From Spirosoma sp. (lineage in GTDB: Bacteria > Bacteroidota > Bacteroidia > Cytophagales > Spirosomataceae): a DNA stretch of 64,000 nucleotides. Made by a program: the position numbers and the translations under genes. The DNA lies in contig NZ_JAPLET010000030.1 of the NCBI RefSeq assembly GCF_026391055.1, positions 124,001-188,000 on the forward strand. The letters run 5' to 3'. Below are positions 7,358-16,443 of this stretch, piece after piece. The first letter of the stretch is position 1. Each line of letters opens with the position of its first letter. The notes under the pieces are model-generated. The model did no database searches, had not been told where the DNA came from, and was given only the letters and a program-made list of their open reading frames with translations.

Positions 7358-9814
7358 TCAAAACTCTTTTTCGCCGAAATCATTTCCCGGCAGTTTTGCC
7401 CGTTTACTGAGTTGCCGGAATGAATAGCTTAAGTTAATCAGGAAAATGTCTTTCTCCTGAATGTAATTCGTCGTGGTGTAGAAGTCCTTCCCGTAGGTGG
7501 TAATCCGCTGCTCGTTGGTGGGCAGGAAGCCCAGACCGATGTTTTGCCATTGCGCCATAATGGTCAGGCGATTGCCCATCAAACTCTTCTTCAGCGACAT
7601 ATTGGGTATCAGAAACCGGGAATCTTCGCCTTGGGCGGTGATGCGCCGGGAGAGGTAGTTGATGTTGGCCTGCCAGACCAGCGTCGGATTGAGCTGCACC
7701 GTCGAATTGGCATTGACCGAATATACCCAAGCCGCCCGGTCAAATATAACTTCATTCTGGAAAAGCTGCCCCTGTTGCGTGAATCGGTAGACTGTTCCGC
7801 CCACGTAGAGCTTCCAGCTTTTGGTCAGCTTCAGGTCGGTGGCTAACTCGACACCCAGACGCTGGGTCAAGCCCGCATTGGTAAAAATGCGACTTAGGAT
7901 GGTATCGGCAAACACCCGGTTGACCCGGTTGATGGTGTTCTATACGCCCTGATAATAGACCGTCGCCAGCAGCGTACTCCGGCCAACATCTTTGCTTACG
8001 CCCAATTCAGCCAAATTAACAAACTCGGGCAACAGATTCGGGTCGCCCTGTTCGAGGGTTTCGGAGTGTTCGCGTTCGGGCAGGGGATTGAGGGCAAAAT
8101 TGCTGTTGCGTTGCACCCGCCGACTGAATCCGGCACGCAGGGCCAGTCCTCCTTTGGGTTTGTAGAGCATGTTGAACGACGGGAACAGGTTGTTCAACGT
8201 CAGTGTATACGTCTGATTTGCGGGCATCGACAGCACCTCCCGAACGGCGTATTCATAGCGCAGACCCAGCGTATATTCCAGTTTTTTTGCCACCGCACCA
8301 TATTGTGTATACCAGCTGTGGATGCGGTTGGTAATGGCGGTACGGCCGGTAAAGGTCGGAACCACTAGCAACGGCAACCCATTTCCATCCTGCTGCCGAT
8401 ACCGGTAATCGCCCGTGTCTTCCTGGTAGCGGTATTGATAACCGCCTTCCAGCTTTCCGCCTAAAAAGGGTATGCTGCCATCGACGTTGGCCCGGAAGTT
8501 TTGAATAGGCCGGTTGGTAGTCGAGTACGAATACTGGAGCGTATCGCGGTAATTGTTTCGGTTGACGTTGCGGTTACTGGTGAAGCCGTCGATCAGGTCA
8601 TACTCGTAGAGGGCACCCACACTCAGCGCGGCTTTACTGGCAAAGGTGTGTGCATAATCAAGGTTGCCGGTGTAGAACCGCCCCCCCTTGCGCACCAGAT
8701 TACTATTGAAATAAGCACGCTGGTTGTAGGCTAGGCCCGTTAGTAAATTGGTCGTGCTGTTGGTATAGGCAATATCGGCCAGCCGATCTTCGGTACGCTG
8801 GCTCTGGTATAGTCCCAGCGTCAAGGTCGTGTTTTTAGTGGGGACAAAAGCAACAGCGATGCGATTGGTAAAGGTATAGCGGTCGAAACTCCGCTCGCCG
8901 GTGGAAGGGAAGCGGGTAAAGCGATTACCGATGGTGGTGTTCACATCGCCCTCGCGTCGTCCGGCAATGTCGTTGCGGATATAGGCCGAACTCAACGTCA
9001 CATCCCAACGCGCCGAGCGGTAGTTGAGCGTCATATCCGGGCTATAGCGAACGGGGTTGTAGGTATTCCCGAACGCGTTCGTGCTGGGCAGACCAATCAG
9101 GACGTTCACCTGCGCCGACCAGCCGGTATCGACACCTTTCTTGGTCACAATGGCAATAATACCCGCTTTGCCATCGGGGTCATAGCGGGCATTGGGTGTG
9201 GTAATGACTTCTATCGACTCGATGCTGTTAGCAGGCATCTGGTTGAGCAACGTACCCAGATTGGCCTGAACGGGCTTGCCATTCAGCAGCACCAGAAAGC
9301 CATTGGCACCCCGCAGACTCACATCGCCTTCTGCGTTGATGCTAAGGCCAGGCAGATTGCGCAGAATATCGGTAGCCGTGCCGCCGGCAGCGGATTGAAA
9401 CTGAGCCGCCCGGTAGGTCTGGCGGTCGGCCTGCATGGCTACATCGGTTCGCTGTCCGGCAATGCGGACTTCATTGAGTAACCGGGAATCGCCTTCCAGC
9501 AGCAACGTGCCCAGATCGAGGGGCTTATTTCGGACAACCGTGATCGGCACCGAAACCGGTTTATAGCCAACAAAAAAAGTACGCAGTGTATAGACTCCGG
9601 CTTTCGCTTCCGCAATCCGAAACTGGCCGGAGGAATCGGTTATGGCACCACCAACAGCCACCGAATCGGGCTGGCGATAGAGCGCCACACTTACAAACGG
9701 AACCGGCTGACTGGTGACTTTATCCAGAATTCGCCCGCTCACGAGGGTTTGCGCGTTCACGGATACCAGACAGATCAGGGTCACCGTCAGAAGCAGTAAA
9801 GTTTTTCGTAACAT
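7358..9814 (-). pseudogene. TonB-dependent outer-membrane receptor interrupted by one in-frame TAG
   Basis: Read through, this is one receptor of about 818 residues. It has a signal peptide, a CarboxypepD_reg-like domain (VSGRILDKVTSQPVPFVSVAL), a plug (GGTATDILRNLPGLSINAEG, VLLNGKPVQ) and a long barrel of the OMP_b-brl_3 type. At 7940-7942 the minus strand reads TAG between VYYQGV and NTINRVNRVF. The downstream part to 7358 stays in the same frame with family-like sequence (LSRIFTNAGLTQRLG, INLSYSFRQLSKRAKLPG). A single substitution from a sense codon explains it; no shift is needed. I chose ATG 9814 (MLRKTLLLL); the frame opens at 9829. Without readthrough the last barrel strands (about 190 residues) are lost, so it is probably inactive. 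Confidence 0.85.
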
Positions 9815-10044
9815 GTAGCTTTCCAGCATTTCCGTCGTACTGTTCGACAGGATACAACTCTATCAAGAGGACGTTTTACAGGATGGTATACTGTGTAAGC
9901 GGCCAAAAAGTTGGAAGTAATGTTTCTGAGGGTCAAATTTAGCCTATTCCGGAAAAGTGGCACAGCTGATTACCGTTCACACATACCCTCAAGATTACAG
10001 GGTTGTCGGTTGTCCGTATGGTAAATGCCAACCCGGCACACTCC

Positions 10045-10926
10045 TTATATCTTCCCGATCATCCGGTCGAAAACCGCTCGTTGGGCTTTCATCTGCGCCA
10101 CTTTATCGGCCGGATTGGTGTGGCATTCGAGGAGTACCCAGCCTTTATAGTCCATAGCCACCAGGTTATTAAGCAAATCCTGATAGGGGTAATCGATCCG
10201 GTCGAGTTCGCGGACGTGGCAGGTTGCACCGAAGCGATCTTTTACCAGGTCGAAGTTGGCCTGAAAACCCTTGCCGTTCAAATCCTGCGGGTTACAGTTC
10301 CAGCATATAGTGGCGTTGGGATGGGTGGCCACGTCCATAATTCGTTTGGTCATGGGCAATTCCTGCGTTTCGTCGCCGTGAACTTCCAGCCGGATCTGCT
10401 GCCCGAAGTCGGCTGCGTACCGGGCGAGTTCGTTGAGGGATTCGCCAATCTGGTTCACCGTTTTGTCGACGGGCACTTCTTTGTGCAGGGCATTAGGCTT
10501 CACTTTTACGCCTGTTCCGCCCACGTCGGCACTGAGCCGGACGAACTCCTTGGCCCGCTCGATGGAGGTTTTCAGTTTATCGGGATCGACAAAATCGAAT
10601 TGCTGATTGGTGCCCAGCCCAACGAGCTTCACCGGACTGTCGGCGAATCGTTTTTTCACGTCCCGGCGTTGTGCCGAGTTAAGTTCAGGCATGACGTTGT
10701 GTGCATGTTCGACGCGTAGTTCAACGCCCAGAATATTGGTATCCGCACAGTTTTTAATCAGTGTTGGCAAATCCCAGTCTTTACCCCACAAGTAGGTAAC
10801 GAAGCCCAGCTTAACCGCCGATTTGGCCCGCACCGGTTCGACGGCAAAAGCCGGACCTGTCAGCAGAGAAGCGCCCGCCAGCAAAGAAACTTGGTTGAGA
10901 AACGTTTTTCTGTCGATTGTAGCCAT
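10045..10926 (-). CDS. Secreted xylose-isomerase-like TIM-barrel protein (sugar phosphate isomerase/epimerase family)
   Basis: A 293-residue protein with a signal sequence (RKTFLNQVSLLAGASLLTG, resembling a weak Tat or Sec leader) and then an AP-endonuclease-2-type TIM barrel. Putative metal-ligand positions are Glu and His in VELRVEHAH, Glu in IRLEVHGD, Asn/His in ICWNCNP and Glu in WVLLECH. The family contains isomerases and epimerases of carbohydrates, and many exported members of unknown substrate are common in Bacteroidota. It stands alone on the minus strand, between the hairpins at 11 kb and the TonB-dependent receptor gene. Confidence 0.82.
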   Translation of the reverse strand: MATIDRKTFLNQVSLLAGASLLTGPAFAVEPVRAKSAVKLGFVTYLWGKDWDLPTLIKNCADTNILGVELRVEHAHNVMPELNSAQRRDVKKRFADSPVKLVGLGTNQQFDFVDPDKLKTSIERAKEFVRLSADVGGTGVKVKPNALHKEVPVDKTVNQIGESLNELARYAADFGQQIRLEVHGDETQELPMTKRIMDVATHPNATICWNCNPQDLNGKGFQANFDLVKDRFGATCHVRELDRIDYPYQDLLNNLVAMDYKGWVLLECHTNPADKVAQMKAQRAVFDRMIGKI

Positions 10927-11040
10927 GACTTGAGGAGCGGTTTATTCACCTTTCAGGTAAAGTTTATTCGACTCCATTGCTACTTGTTGGTGTGTTGAAC
11001 CGGATAGTGTCCTTTAGATTTATTCATACTCACACTGACA

Positions 11041-11067
11041 TTGGGCATAGTCTGTGACTATGCCCAA
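11041..11067. terminator. 12-bp hairpin with TGT loop
   Basis: ttgggcatagtc (11041-11052) and gactatgcccaa (11056-11067) pair perfectly around a 3-nt loop. It lies between the isomerase gene and the fasciclin gene, both on the minus strand. It may be a terminator of the fasciclin gene or a regulatory hairpin ahead of the isomerase gene. Confidence 0.5.
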
Positions 11068-11097
11068 CACCTACACAACACTTACCGTGGGCTGTTA

Positions 11098-11167
11098 AAC
11101 CACAGAGGCACAAAGCACACAGAGTTCGCTAAATGAAGCTCTCTGTGTACTTTGTGCCTCTGTGGTT
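11098..11167. repeat. Long imperfect hairpin, 18 + 8 bp stem (accacagaggcac element)
   Basis: Left arm 11098-11124 and right arm 11141-11167 pair over 18 bp, then one mismatch, then 8 bp, around a 16-nt loop. The arm core (accacagaggcacaaag) resembles intergenic repeats I know from other bacterial genomes, but I cannot check copies here. It lies 56 bp downstream of the fasciclin gene's stop and probably ends its transcript. Confidence 0.65.
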
Positions 11168-11223
11168 AACCTTATTTGAACTTGTCAAAGCTGACTAGTC
11201 CACTTCTTCACGTCTCCACAAAC

Positions 11224-12237
11224 CTACGGTAACAATACCCGGTCAATTTTGTGAATAACGCCGTTGGTTGCGGTGATATCCCGATTTTGAACACCCGTCG
11301 TATTCTGCAATACGGTAGATACCTGACCACCATTACCCGGACTCAGTAACGTCAAGGCGTTACCGCTTCCCACGGTAGCCGTTACACTGCCGGTACCGAA
11401 GGTAGTGATAGGTCCGCTTACAATTGTGGGCGAGAACGCACGACCGGGGTTAACAACCACGTGATTCGTCAAAATAGCTGTCAGGGCAGCCACCGGAGCT
11501 GCATTAATGGCAGCAACCGTATTGTATGGCGTTGCACGGAAAGCCGCATTGGTTGGCGCGAAAACGGTCAATGGCGTTGCACCCGACAGAGCCGTCACCA
11601 CAGCGGCACCGCCACGGGCTACGGCTGCACCAAGCAAACTCAGAGATGTATCGGCCTGAGCTACCTGAAGCACGTTACCGGTTGGGGGCATAAGCACCCG
11701 GTCGATAGCATGAACAACACCGTTGGTTGCCTGTACATCGGCCGTAATGACCCGCGCACCATTTACAGAAACACCCGTTCCGCTGGTAGAAGTCGCCTTA
11801 CTGACATACGTTGTACCGTTTACACTCAACGACGTAGGCAAAGCCGTTTGCCCAGCGGGAATAGCCGACGCCGGGTAAGAACCACCCACAACGTGGTACA
11901 ACAAGATCCGGCGTAATGTGGTGTCCGGTGCCGCACTCACGGCCGCAGCATCGGCAAAACCGGCCGCCCGGAACGCATCATCCGTTGGGGCAAAAACGGT
12001 GAAGGGACCTGTCCCCGATAAGGTAGTGGTCAGACCAGCCTTCACAACAGCCGCTTCGAGAAATGTAAACTGGTCACTGGCAACGACCAGATCGGTGATG
12101 GTCGATGAACCGGGGGTGGGTGTTGTATTTGGGTTATCATCGTCATTACAAGATGTAAGTGTCAATGAAAAACCAACCAGAAGAGAGGCTAAGATACCAG
12201 ACGTTTTACGGCTGAACTGAATTGATTTGAGATTCAT
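11224..12237 (-). CDS. Lipoprotein with two fasciclin (FAS1) domains
   Basis: A 337-residue exported lipoprotein. The leader ends in the lipobox LTSC with Cys30, followed by NDDDNP, an acidic stretch seen on surface-exposed Bacteroidota lipoproteins. A Thr/Pro-rich linker leads to two FAS1 domains (about 45-185 and 190-337). Each has the H1/H2 signatures: GPFTVFAPTDDAFRA and NGVVHAIDRVLMP in the first, TPLTVFAPTNAAFRA and NGVIHKIDRVLLP in the second. FAS1 domains mediate adhesion. It is a single-gene unit flanked by hairpins on both sides. Confidence 0.92.
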   Translation of the reverse strand: MNLKSIQFSRKTSGILASLLVGFSLTLTSCNDDDNPNTTPTPGSSTITDLVVASDQFTFLEAAVVKAGLTTTLSGTGPFTVFAPTDDAFRAAGFADAAAVSAAPDTTLRRILLYHVVGGSYPASAIPAGQTALPTSLSVNGTTYVSKATSTSGTGVSVNGARVITADVQATNGVVHAIDRVLMPPTGNVLQVAQADTSLSLLGAAVARGGAAVVTALSGATPLTVFAPTNAAFRATPYNTVAAINAAPVAALTAILTNHVVVNPGRAFSPTIVSGPITTFGTGSVTATVGSGNALTLLSPGNGGQVSTVLQNTTGVQNRDITATNGVIHKIDRVLLP

Positions 12238-12386
12238 AAATAGTCGAGTTTTAAGAAATAATTGGTTTATCGTTAGAGATTAAAAACACGTTAAAAACAA
12301 GACTTTGTCTAATTTTATTGTTTTTAAAAAGCGTAAAAAATACCAACCTTATTGTAAGGGACGGCTCCAGTCACTAGTTAGCGGGA

Positions 12387-12454
12387 TCAGGCAGGGTTAT
12401 TAACCGTGGTGTCGAATCTGAGGACTATATCCTATACTCAACAACCCTGCCTGA
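12387..12454. terminator. 12-bp inverted repeat at the end of the molybdenum hydroxylase operon
   Basis: tcaggcagggtt (12387-12398) pairs with aaccctgcctga (12443-12454). The 44-nt loop holds a small inner hairpin (agga/tcct) and a partial family A element (gtggtgtcg at 12406). It sits 62 bp after the stop of the molybdenum hydroxylase operon and upstream of the fasciclin gene. Confidence 0.5.
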
Positions 12455-12515
12455 CGGATAAAGTGCACTATCTTACTCATTTACAGAGACATAACAGCGG
12501 ACAGAAGGAGCTGTT

Positions 12516-14765
12516 TTATGCCACGCGCTTTATCACTTTATCGGGTGTGATGGGGAGATCACGGATGCGCTGGCCGGTGGCGTTGTAAACGGCATTGGCT
12601 ACGGCCGCAGCAAAGCCGATCAGGGCAATCTCACCCATGCCTTTGGCTCCCATCGGGTTAATGTATGGGTCGGGTTTGTCGATAAAAATCGTGTCGATGT
12701 GGGGCACATCGGCGCTCACGGGTACGTGGTAGTCGGCCAGGTTATTATTAACCAGGCGGCCGAATCGATGATCCAGTACGGCTTCTTCGGTCAGGGCCAT
12801 ACCAATACCGCCCGTAACCCCGCCAATCATTTGACTGGCCGCCGTTTTCGGGCTGACAATCCGCCCCGAATCAGCTACACTAACGGCGTTACTCACCCGC
12901 ACCACACCCGTAACCGGATTGACGCGTACTTCGGCAAAGTGAACCGAAAACGAATACATTGAATAGGTCTCCTGCTCGGGTCCTCCCTTCGAATCCAGCG
13001 CTCTGTCCAGTGTTGGCAGATTATTGGCTTTCAGCACGTCGCCAACAGGCAGCTTCTTTTTGCGATCGCCTTTGAGTTGAATCATACCGTCTTCAAACAC
13101 AAGGTCCTCCGCTTTACTTCCCATAAACGGCGAGTTGCCTTGTGCAATAGCCAGCGCAGCCAATGACGTTTTCAGCGCAGTGCAGGTGTCATACACGGCC
13201 GAACCCACCGTGGAGGTGATGGTTGAACCACCCTGTGTGGGGGCTTTAGGCAGGGTTGTATCCCCCATTTCGAATTTGATCCGGCCGACCGGAATCCCAA
13301 GCACGTCGTGGGCGATGGAAACCATGGCCGTCCCCGTCCCCGGCCCAATGTCTGTGACGGCACTCTGTATCACCAGCGACCCATCCTGATTCAGAATGAC
13401 TTTGGCCGAAGCTTGCCCCCGACTGGCATTGAACGTACCGGAACTCATGCCGTAACCAATCAGCCATTCGCCGTCGCGAAGAGCACCCGGCTCATTTTTT
13501 CGTTTCGACCAGCCAATTTTATCTGCTCCCAACTGGTAAGCTTCTTTGAGGTGTTTGCTCGAAAAAGGCCGGTTTTTCTCCGGGTCCGTTTCAGCATAAT
13601 TACGCAGCCGAAACTCAATAGGGTCGAGGTTCAGTTTAGCGGCCATTTCGTCCATGGCCGATTCCAGCGCAAATGCACCCGTAGCCTCACCGGGACCCCG
13701 CATCCAGATGGGCACACCGCGGTCGAGCGGTACAATCCGGTAGGTGGTACTGACGTTCGGGCAGTCGTAGATGAACTTTGTCATGCCCACCGTCGATTCC
13801 GTAAAGTCCTCGTAACTGGCCGTTTCGGCGGTGGCTTCATGCACGATACCAACCAGCTTACCCGCTTTGTCCGCGCCCATGGAAATGGTTTGCGTCGTAT
13901 ACGGCCGGTGGCCCACCATCGTAAACATTTGATCGCGGGAAACGACCAGTTTTACAGGTTTGCGCAGTTTTTTGGCGGCTGCCACCACGGCAATTTCCTG
14001 CGGCCAGGTTTTAAGACCCATGCCAAAGCCGCCCCCCATAAATTCGGTGTGTACATGCACGTTCTTTTCATCCAGCTTAAATGCCTTAGCCACCGCTTTC
14101 TGGGTCATTTGTACCCCTTGCGTTTTAGCGTAGATCATCACCTGATCGTCGGCGGTCCAGTTTACCAGGATACCGTGCAGTTCCATGGGGTTGTGCACTT
14201 CAATGGGCAGCGTGTAGCTGGCTTCCAGCACCACCGGGGCCGTTTTGTACGTATCTGGATTGCCCCGCTTGTAATCGGCATTTCGTTCGCCCTGGGGCAT
14301 TACCCCTTTAGCCTTATGTTTCTCCAGATCGGTCTGGTGCGGCTGTTTGCTATAAGTTGTTTTAACCAGCGTAGCGGCATACTGCGCCCGTTCCAGCGTA
14401 TCGGCAATGACCATCGCGATGGGCTGACCAGCAAACAGGATCTTTTTATCAGTCAGCATCTGGTACGTTTCGCCACCCGACGGTTTCTTGGCATTATTGC
14501 CCTCGGGCGTGTTCAATCCCGGAATTTTGGGCAGGTTCAGGTTCGTAAATACCGCCAGCACACCGGGGGCACCTTCCGCCTTTTTGGTCTCCATGCTGGC
14601 AATGCTCCCTCTGGCAATGGTACTGGTGACCAGTACGCAGTAGGTTGTTCCCGGAATCTCGAACTCAGCGAAGTACTTCGCCCCACCCGTCACTTTCAAT
14701 CGGCCATCAACCCGGTTAATGGCCGGACTTTTTTCGTCGTTCTTCATCAGTTTGGGGTCAGGCAT
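12516..14765 (-). CDS. Xanthine dehydrogenase-family molybdopterin-binding subunit (PaoC/YagR-like)
   Basis: The 749-residue catalytic subunit of a molybdenum hydroxylase. It has the aldehyde-oxidase hammerhead domain at the N terminus (RVDGRLKVTGGAKYFAEF), molybdenum cofactor-binding motifs (EFMGGGFGMGLKTWPQE, WMRGPGEATGAFALES) and the catalytic glutamate at about E712 in GMGEIALIG. In the E. coli relative PaoC the cofactor is molybdopterin cytosine dinucleotide and the substrates are aromatic aldehydes; the substrate here is not known. It overlaps the FAD subunit gene by 8 nt (ATGCCTGA), so the two are translationally coupled. No XdhC-like maturation factor is in the window. Confidence 0.93.
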   Translation of the reverse strand: MPDPKLMKNDEKSPAINRVDGRLKVTGGAKYFAEFEIPGTTYCVLVTSTIARGSIASMETKKAEGAPGVLAVFTNLNLPKIPGLNTPEGNNAKKPSGGETYQMLTDKKILFAGQPIAMVIADTLERAQYAATLVKTTYSKQPHQTDLEKHKAKGVMPQGERNADYKRGNPDTYKTAPVVLEASYTLPIEVHNPMELHGILVNWTADDQVMIYAKTQGVQMTQKAVAKAFKLDEKNVHVHTEFMGGGFGMGLKTWPQEIAVVAAAKKLRKPVKLVVSRDQMFTMVGHRPYTTQTISMGADKAGKLVGIVHEATAETASYEDFTESTVGMTKFIYDCPNVSTTYRIVPLDRGVPIWMRGPGEATGAFALESAMDEMAAKLNLDPIEFRLRNYAETDPEKNRPFSSKHLKEAYQLGADKIGWSKRKNEPGALRDGEWLIGYGMSSGTFNASRGQASAKVILNQDGSLVIQSAVTDIGPGTGTAMVSIAHDVLGIPVGRIKFEMGDTTLPKAPTQGGSTITSTVGSAVYDTCTALKTSLAALAIAQGNSPFMGSKAEDLVFEDGMIQLKGDRKKKLPVGDVLKANNLPTLDRALDSKGGPEQETYSMYSFSVHFAEVRVNPVTGVVRVSNAVSVADSGRIVSPKTAASQMIGGVTGGIGMALTEEAVLDHRFGRLVNNNLADYHVPVSADVPHIDTIFIDKPDPYINPMGAKGMGEIALIGFAAAVANAVYNATGQRIRDLPITPDKVIKRVA

Positions 14766-15756
14766 TTTTAGCAGCCGTCTTTAGGGCGTCGATTAGTGTA
14801 TTGGGAGCCATCGTCAGTTTGAAATCATTCTCACCGTAGCCTTTGGCCCCTTTCATGGCAACGTCTGCCGCCTGGCGGAACGTAGCCTCCGTAGCGGGTT
14901 TACCTCTCAGAAACTGCTCTACCTCGGTCAGCCGCCAGGGTTTGTGCGAGACGCCCCCCATTGCCAGCCGGGCCTCCTGGATCGTATTTCCTTTCAGGTT
15001 TAGAGCCGCCCCGACCGATACCAGCGCGAAGGCGTACGACGCCCGGTCACGCACTTTCAGGTAATGTGAATGATCGGCAAACGGGTTGTTCGGTAAATCG
15101 ACAGCCATGATCAGTTCGCCTTTCTGAAGTGTATTGTCTTTTTCGGGTGCATCGCCGGGAAGCCGGTGAAAGTCGATAAACGGAATCCGACGTTCGCCTT
15201 TCGAACCCGACACCAGCACCGTAGCGTCCAGGGCTACGAGCGCAATGCACATGTCGCTGGGGTGTACGGCAATGCACTTCGACGAACGGTCTGATGATTC
15301 TGTTCCAAAAATGGCATGCATCCGATTGTAACCGCCGATAGCTCCGCAGCCGCTGCCCGGTTCGCGTTTGTTGCAGGGCATGGCCGTATCGTAAAAGTAG
15401 CCGCAGCGGGTGCGCTGCATCATGTTGCCACCCACGGTTGCCATGTTGCGCAACTGGGGCGAGGCCCCGGCGTTCAGCGCCATCGATAGCAGTGGGAAAC
15501 TTTTCCTGACCAACTCGTGCTCCGCAACGGCAGTGTTCTTCGCCAGCGCACCAATGCGAAGACCGGTGGCGGTTTTCTCGATGGTGTTGAGGGGCAGTTT
15601 GTTGATGTCGACCAGTTTCTCGGGCGACATCACGTTTCGTTTCATCAAGTCGATGAGGTTGGTGCCTCCCGCCAGAAACAGGCTGTTGTTTTCTTTCGTC
15701 ACAGCCGCTACGGCCGCTTTGGGGGTCGTGACCCGTACGTACTGAAACTGGTTCAT
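14758..15756 (-). CDS. FAD-binding subunit of molybdenum hydroxylase, with predicted extra [4Fe-4S] site (PaoB/YagS-like)
   Basis: A 332-residue CO-dehydrogenase-flavoprotein-type subunit: FAD-pyrophosphate loop LFLAGGTNLIDLMK at about 27-39, second loop ATVGGNMMQRTRC, and a C-terminal CO_deh_flav_C domain. Cys118, Cys128, Cys137 and Cys161 sit in an insert (RCGYFYDTAMPCNKR, GSGCGAI, SKCIAVHPSD) that matches the extra [4Fe-4S] segment of E. coli PaoB. That marks the periplasmic PaoABC-type enzymes rather than ordinary xanthine dehydrogenase. It overlaps the 2Fe-2S gene by 4 nt and the large subunit gene by 8 nt. Confidence 0.92.
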   Translation of the reverse strand: MNQFQYVRVTTPKAAVAAVTKENNSLFLAGGTNLIDLMKRNVMSPEKLVDINKLPLNTIEKTATGLRIGALAKNTAVAEHELVRKSFPLLSMALNAGASPQLRNMATVGGNMMQRTRCGYFYDTAMPCNKREPGSGCGAIGGYNRMHAIFGTESSDRSSKCIAVHPSDMCIALVALDATVLVSGSKGERRIPFIDFHRLPGDAPEKDNTLQKGELIMAVDLPNNPFADHSHYLKVRDRASYAFALVSVGAALNLKGNTIQEARLAMGGVSHKPWRLTEVEQFLRGKPATEATFRQAADVAMKGAKGYGENDFKLTMAPNTLIDALKTAAKNA

Positions 15757-16397
15757 ACTTTCTGGCCTCCCTTTTTTACGTCCATAATGGCATCGACGAT
15801 ATTCGAGTATGCACCACAGCGGCAGATGTTACCGCTCATATATTCCCGAATCTCATCGGGGTTATCGGCATGTCCTTCGCGAATACAGGCCACCGCCGAC
15901 ATAATCTGGCCGGGTGTACAATAGCCGCACTGAAAGCCGTCGTGTTTTATAAACGCTTCCTGCATGGGGTGCAACGGCCCATCGGGTCCGGCCGGAGCCA
16001 GCCCTTCAATAGTGGTCACCTTGCAGCCTTCGGTGGTCATGGCCAGCGTCAGGCAGGCATTGACCCGCTGGCCGTCTACGTGTACGGTACAGGCTCCACA
16101 CTGACCGAGGTCACAGCCTTTTTTGGTTCCGGTAAGGTTGAGTTGCTCGCGCAGCAAGTCGAGAAGCGTTACACGGGGTTCTATTTTAAGCCGTTGCAGC
16201 GTTCCATTAATTTCAACCTGGAGGGGCATCTGCTCGAAGGCAGTTGCAATCTTTTCGTGCAGGCCTGTATCCACCGCCTTCATAGCGGAGGGGGGCGTCA
16301 TCGCAAAAGCGCCCAGCGCAGCGGATTGCTTTAGAAATCCCCGGCGCGATGACCCTGAGTTTTCTGCCTGCTCCTCGTTGTTATCCTGATTCGTCAT
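15753..16397 (-). CDS. [2Fe-2S] subunit of molybdenum hydroxylase with Tat signal (PaoA/YagT-like)
   Basis: The 214-residue iron-sulfur subunit. A twin-arginine motif (SSRRGFLKQSA, residues 16-26) predicts Tat export, so the whole heterotrimer is probably periplasmic. The plant-type [2Fe-2S] cluster is held by Cys95, Cys100, Cys103 and Cys115 (CDLGQCGAC). The second cluster is held by Cys157, Cys160, Cys192 and Cys194 (FQCGYCTPGQ, NICRCGAY). It is the first of three overlapping genes and follows an aldo/keto reductase gene by 46 bp on the same strand. Confidence 0.94.
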   Translation of the reverse strand: MTNQDNNEEQAENSGSSRRGFLKQSAALGAFAMTPPSAMKAVDTGLHEKIATAFEQMPLQVEINGTLQRLKIEPRVTLLDLLREQLNLTGTKKGCDLGQCGACTVHVDGQRVNACLTLAMTTEGCKVTTIEGLAPAGPDGPLHPMQEAFIKHDGFQCGYCTPGQIMSAVACIREGHADNPDEIREYMSGNICRCGAYSNIVDAIMDVKKGGQKV

Positions 16398-16443
16398 CGT
16401 ATGCGTTGAGTTGTTTGTCGAGTCGTGTGTTGAGTGTATTCGC

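Noticed and set aside
13308-14771. Plus-strand frame of 487 codons opposite the molybdenum subunit
   Set aside because: Antisense shadow of a well-conserved gene; composition (His, Arg, Phe-rich) is non-protein-like and no family is recognised.
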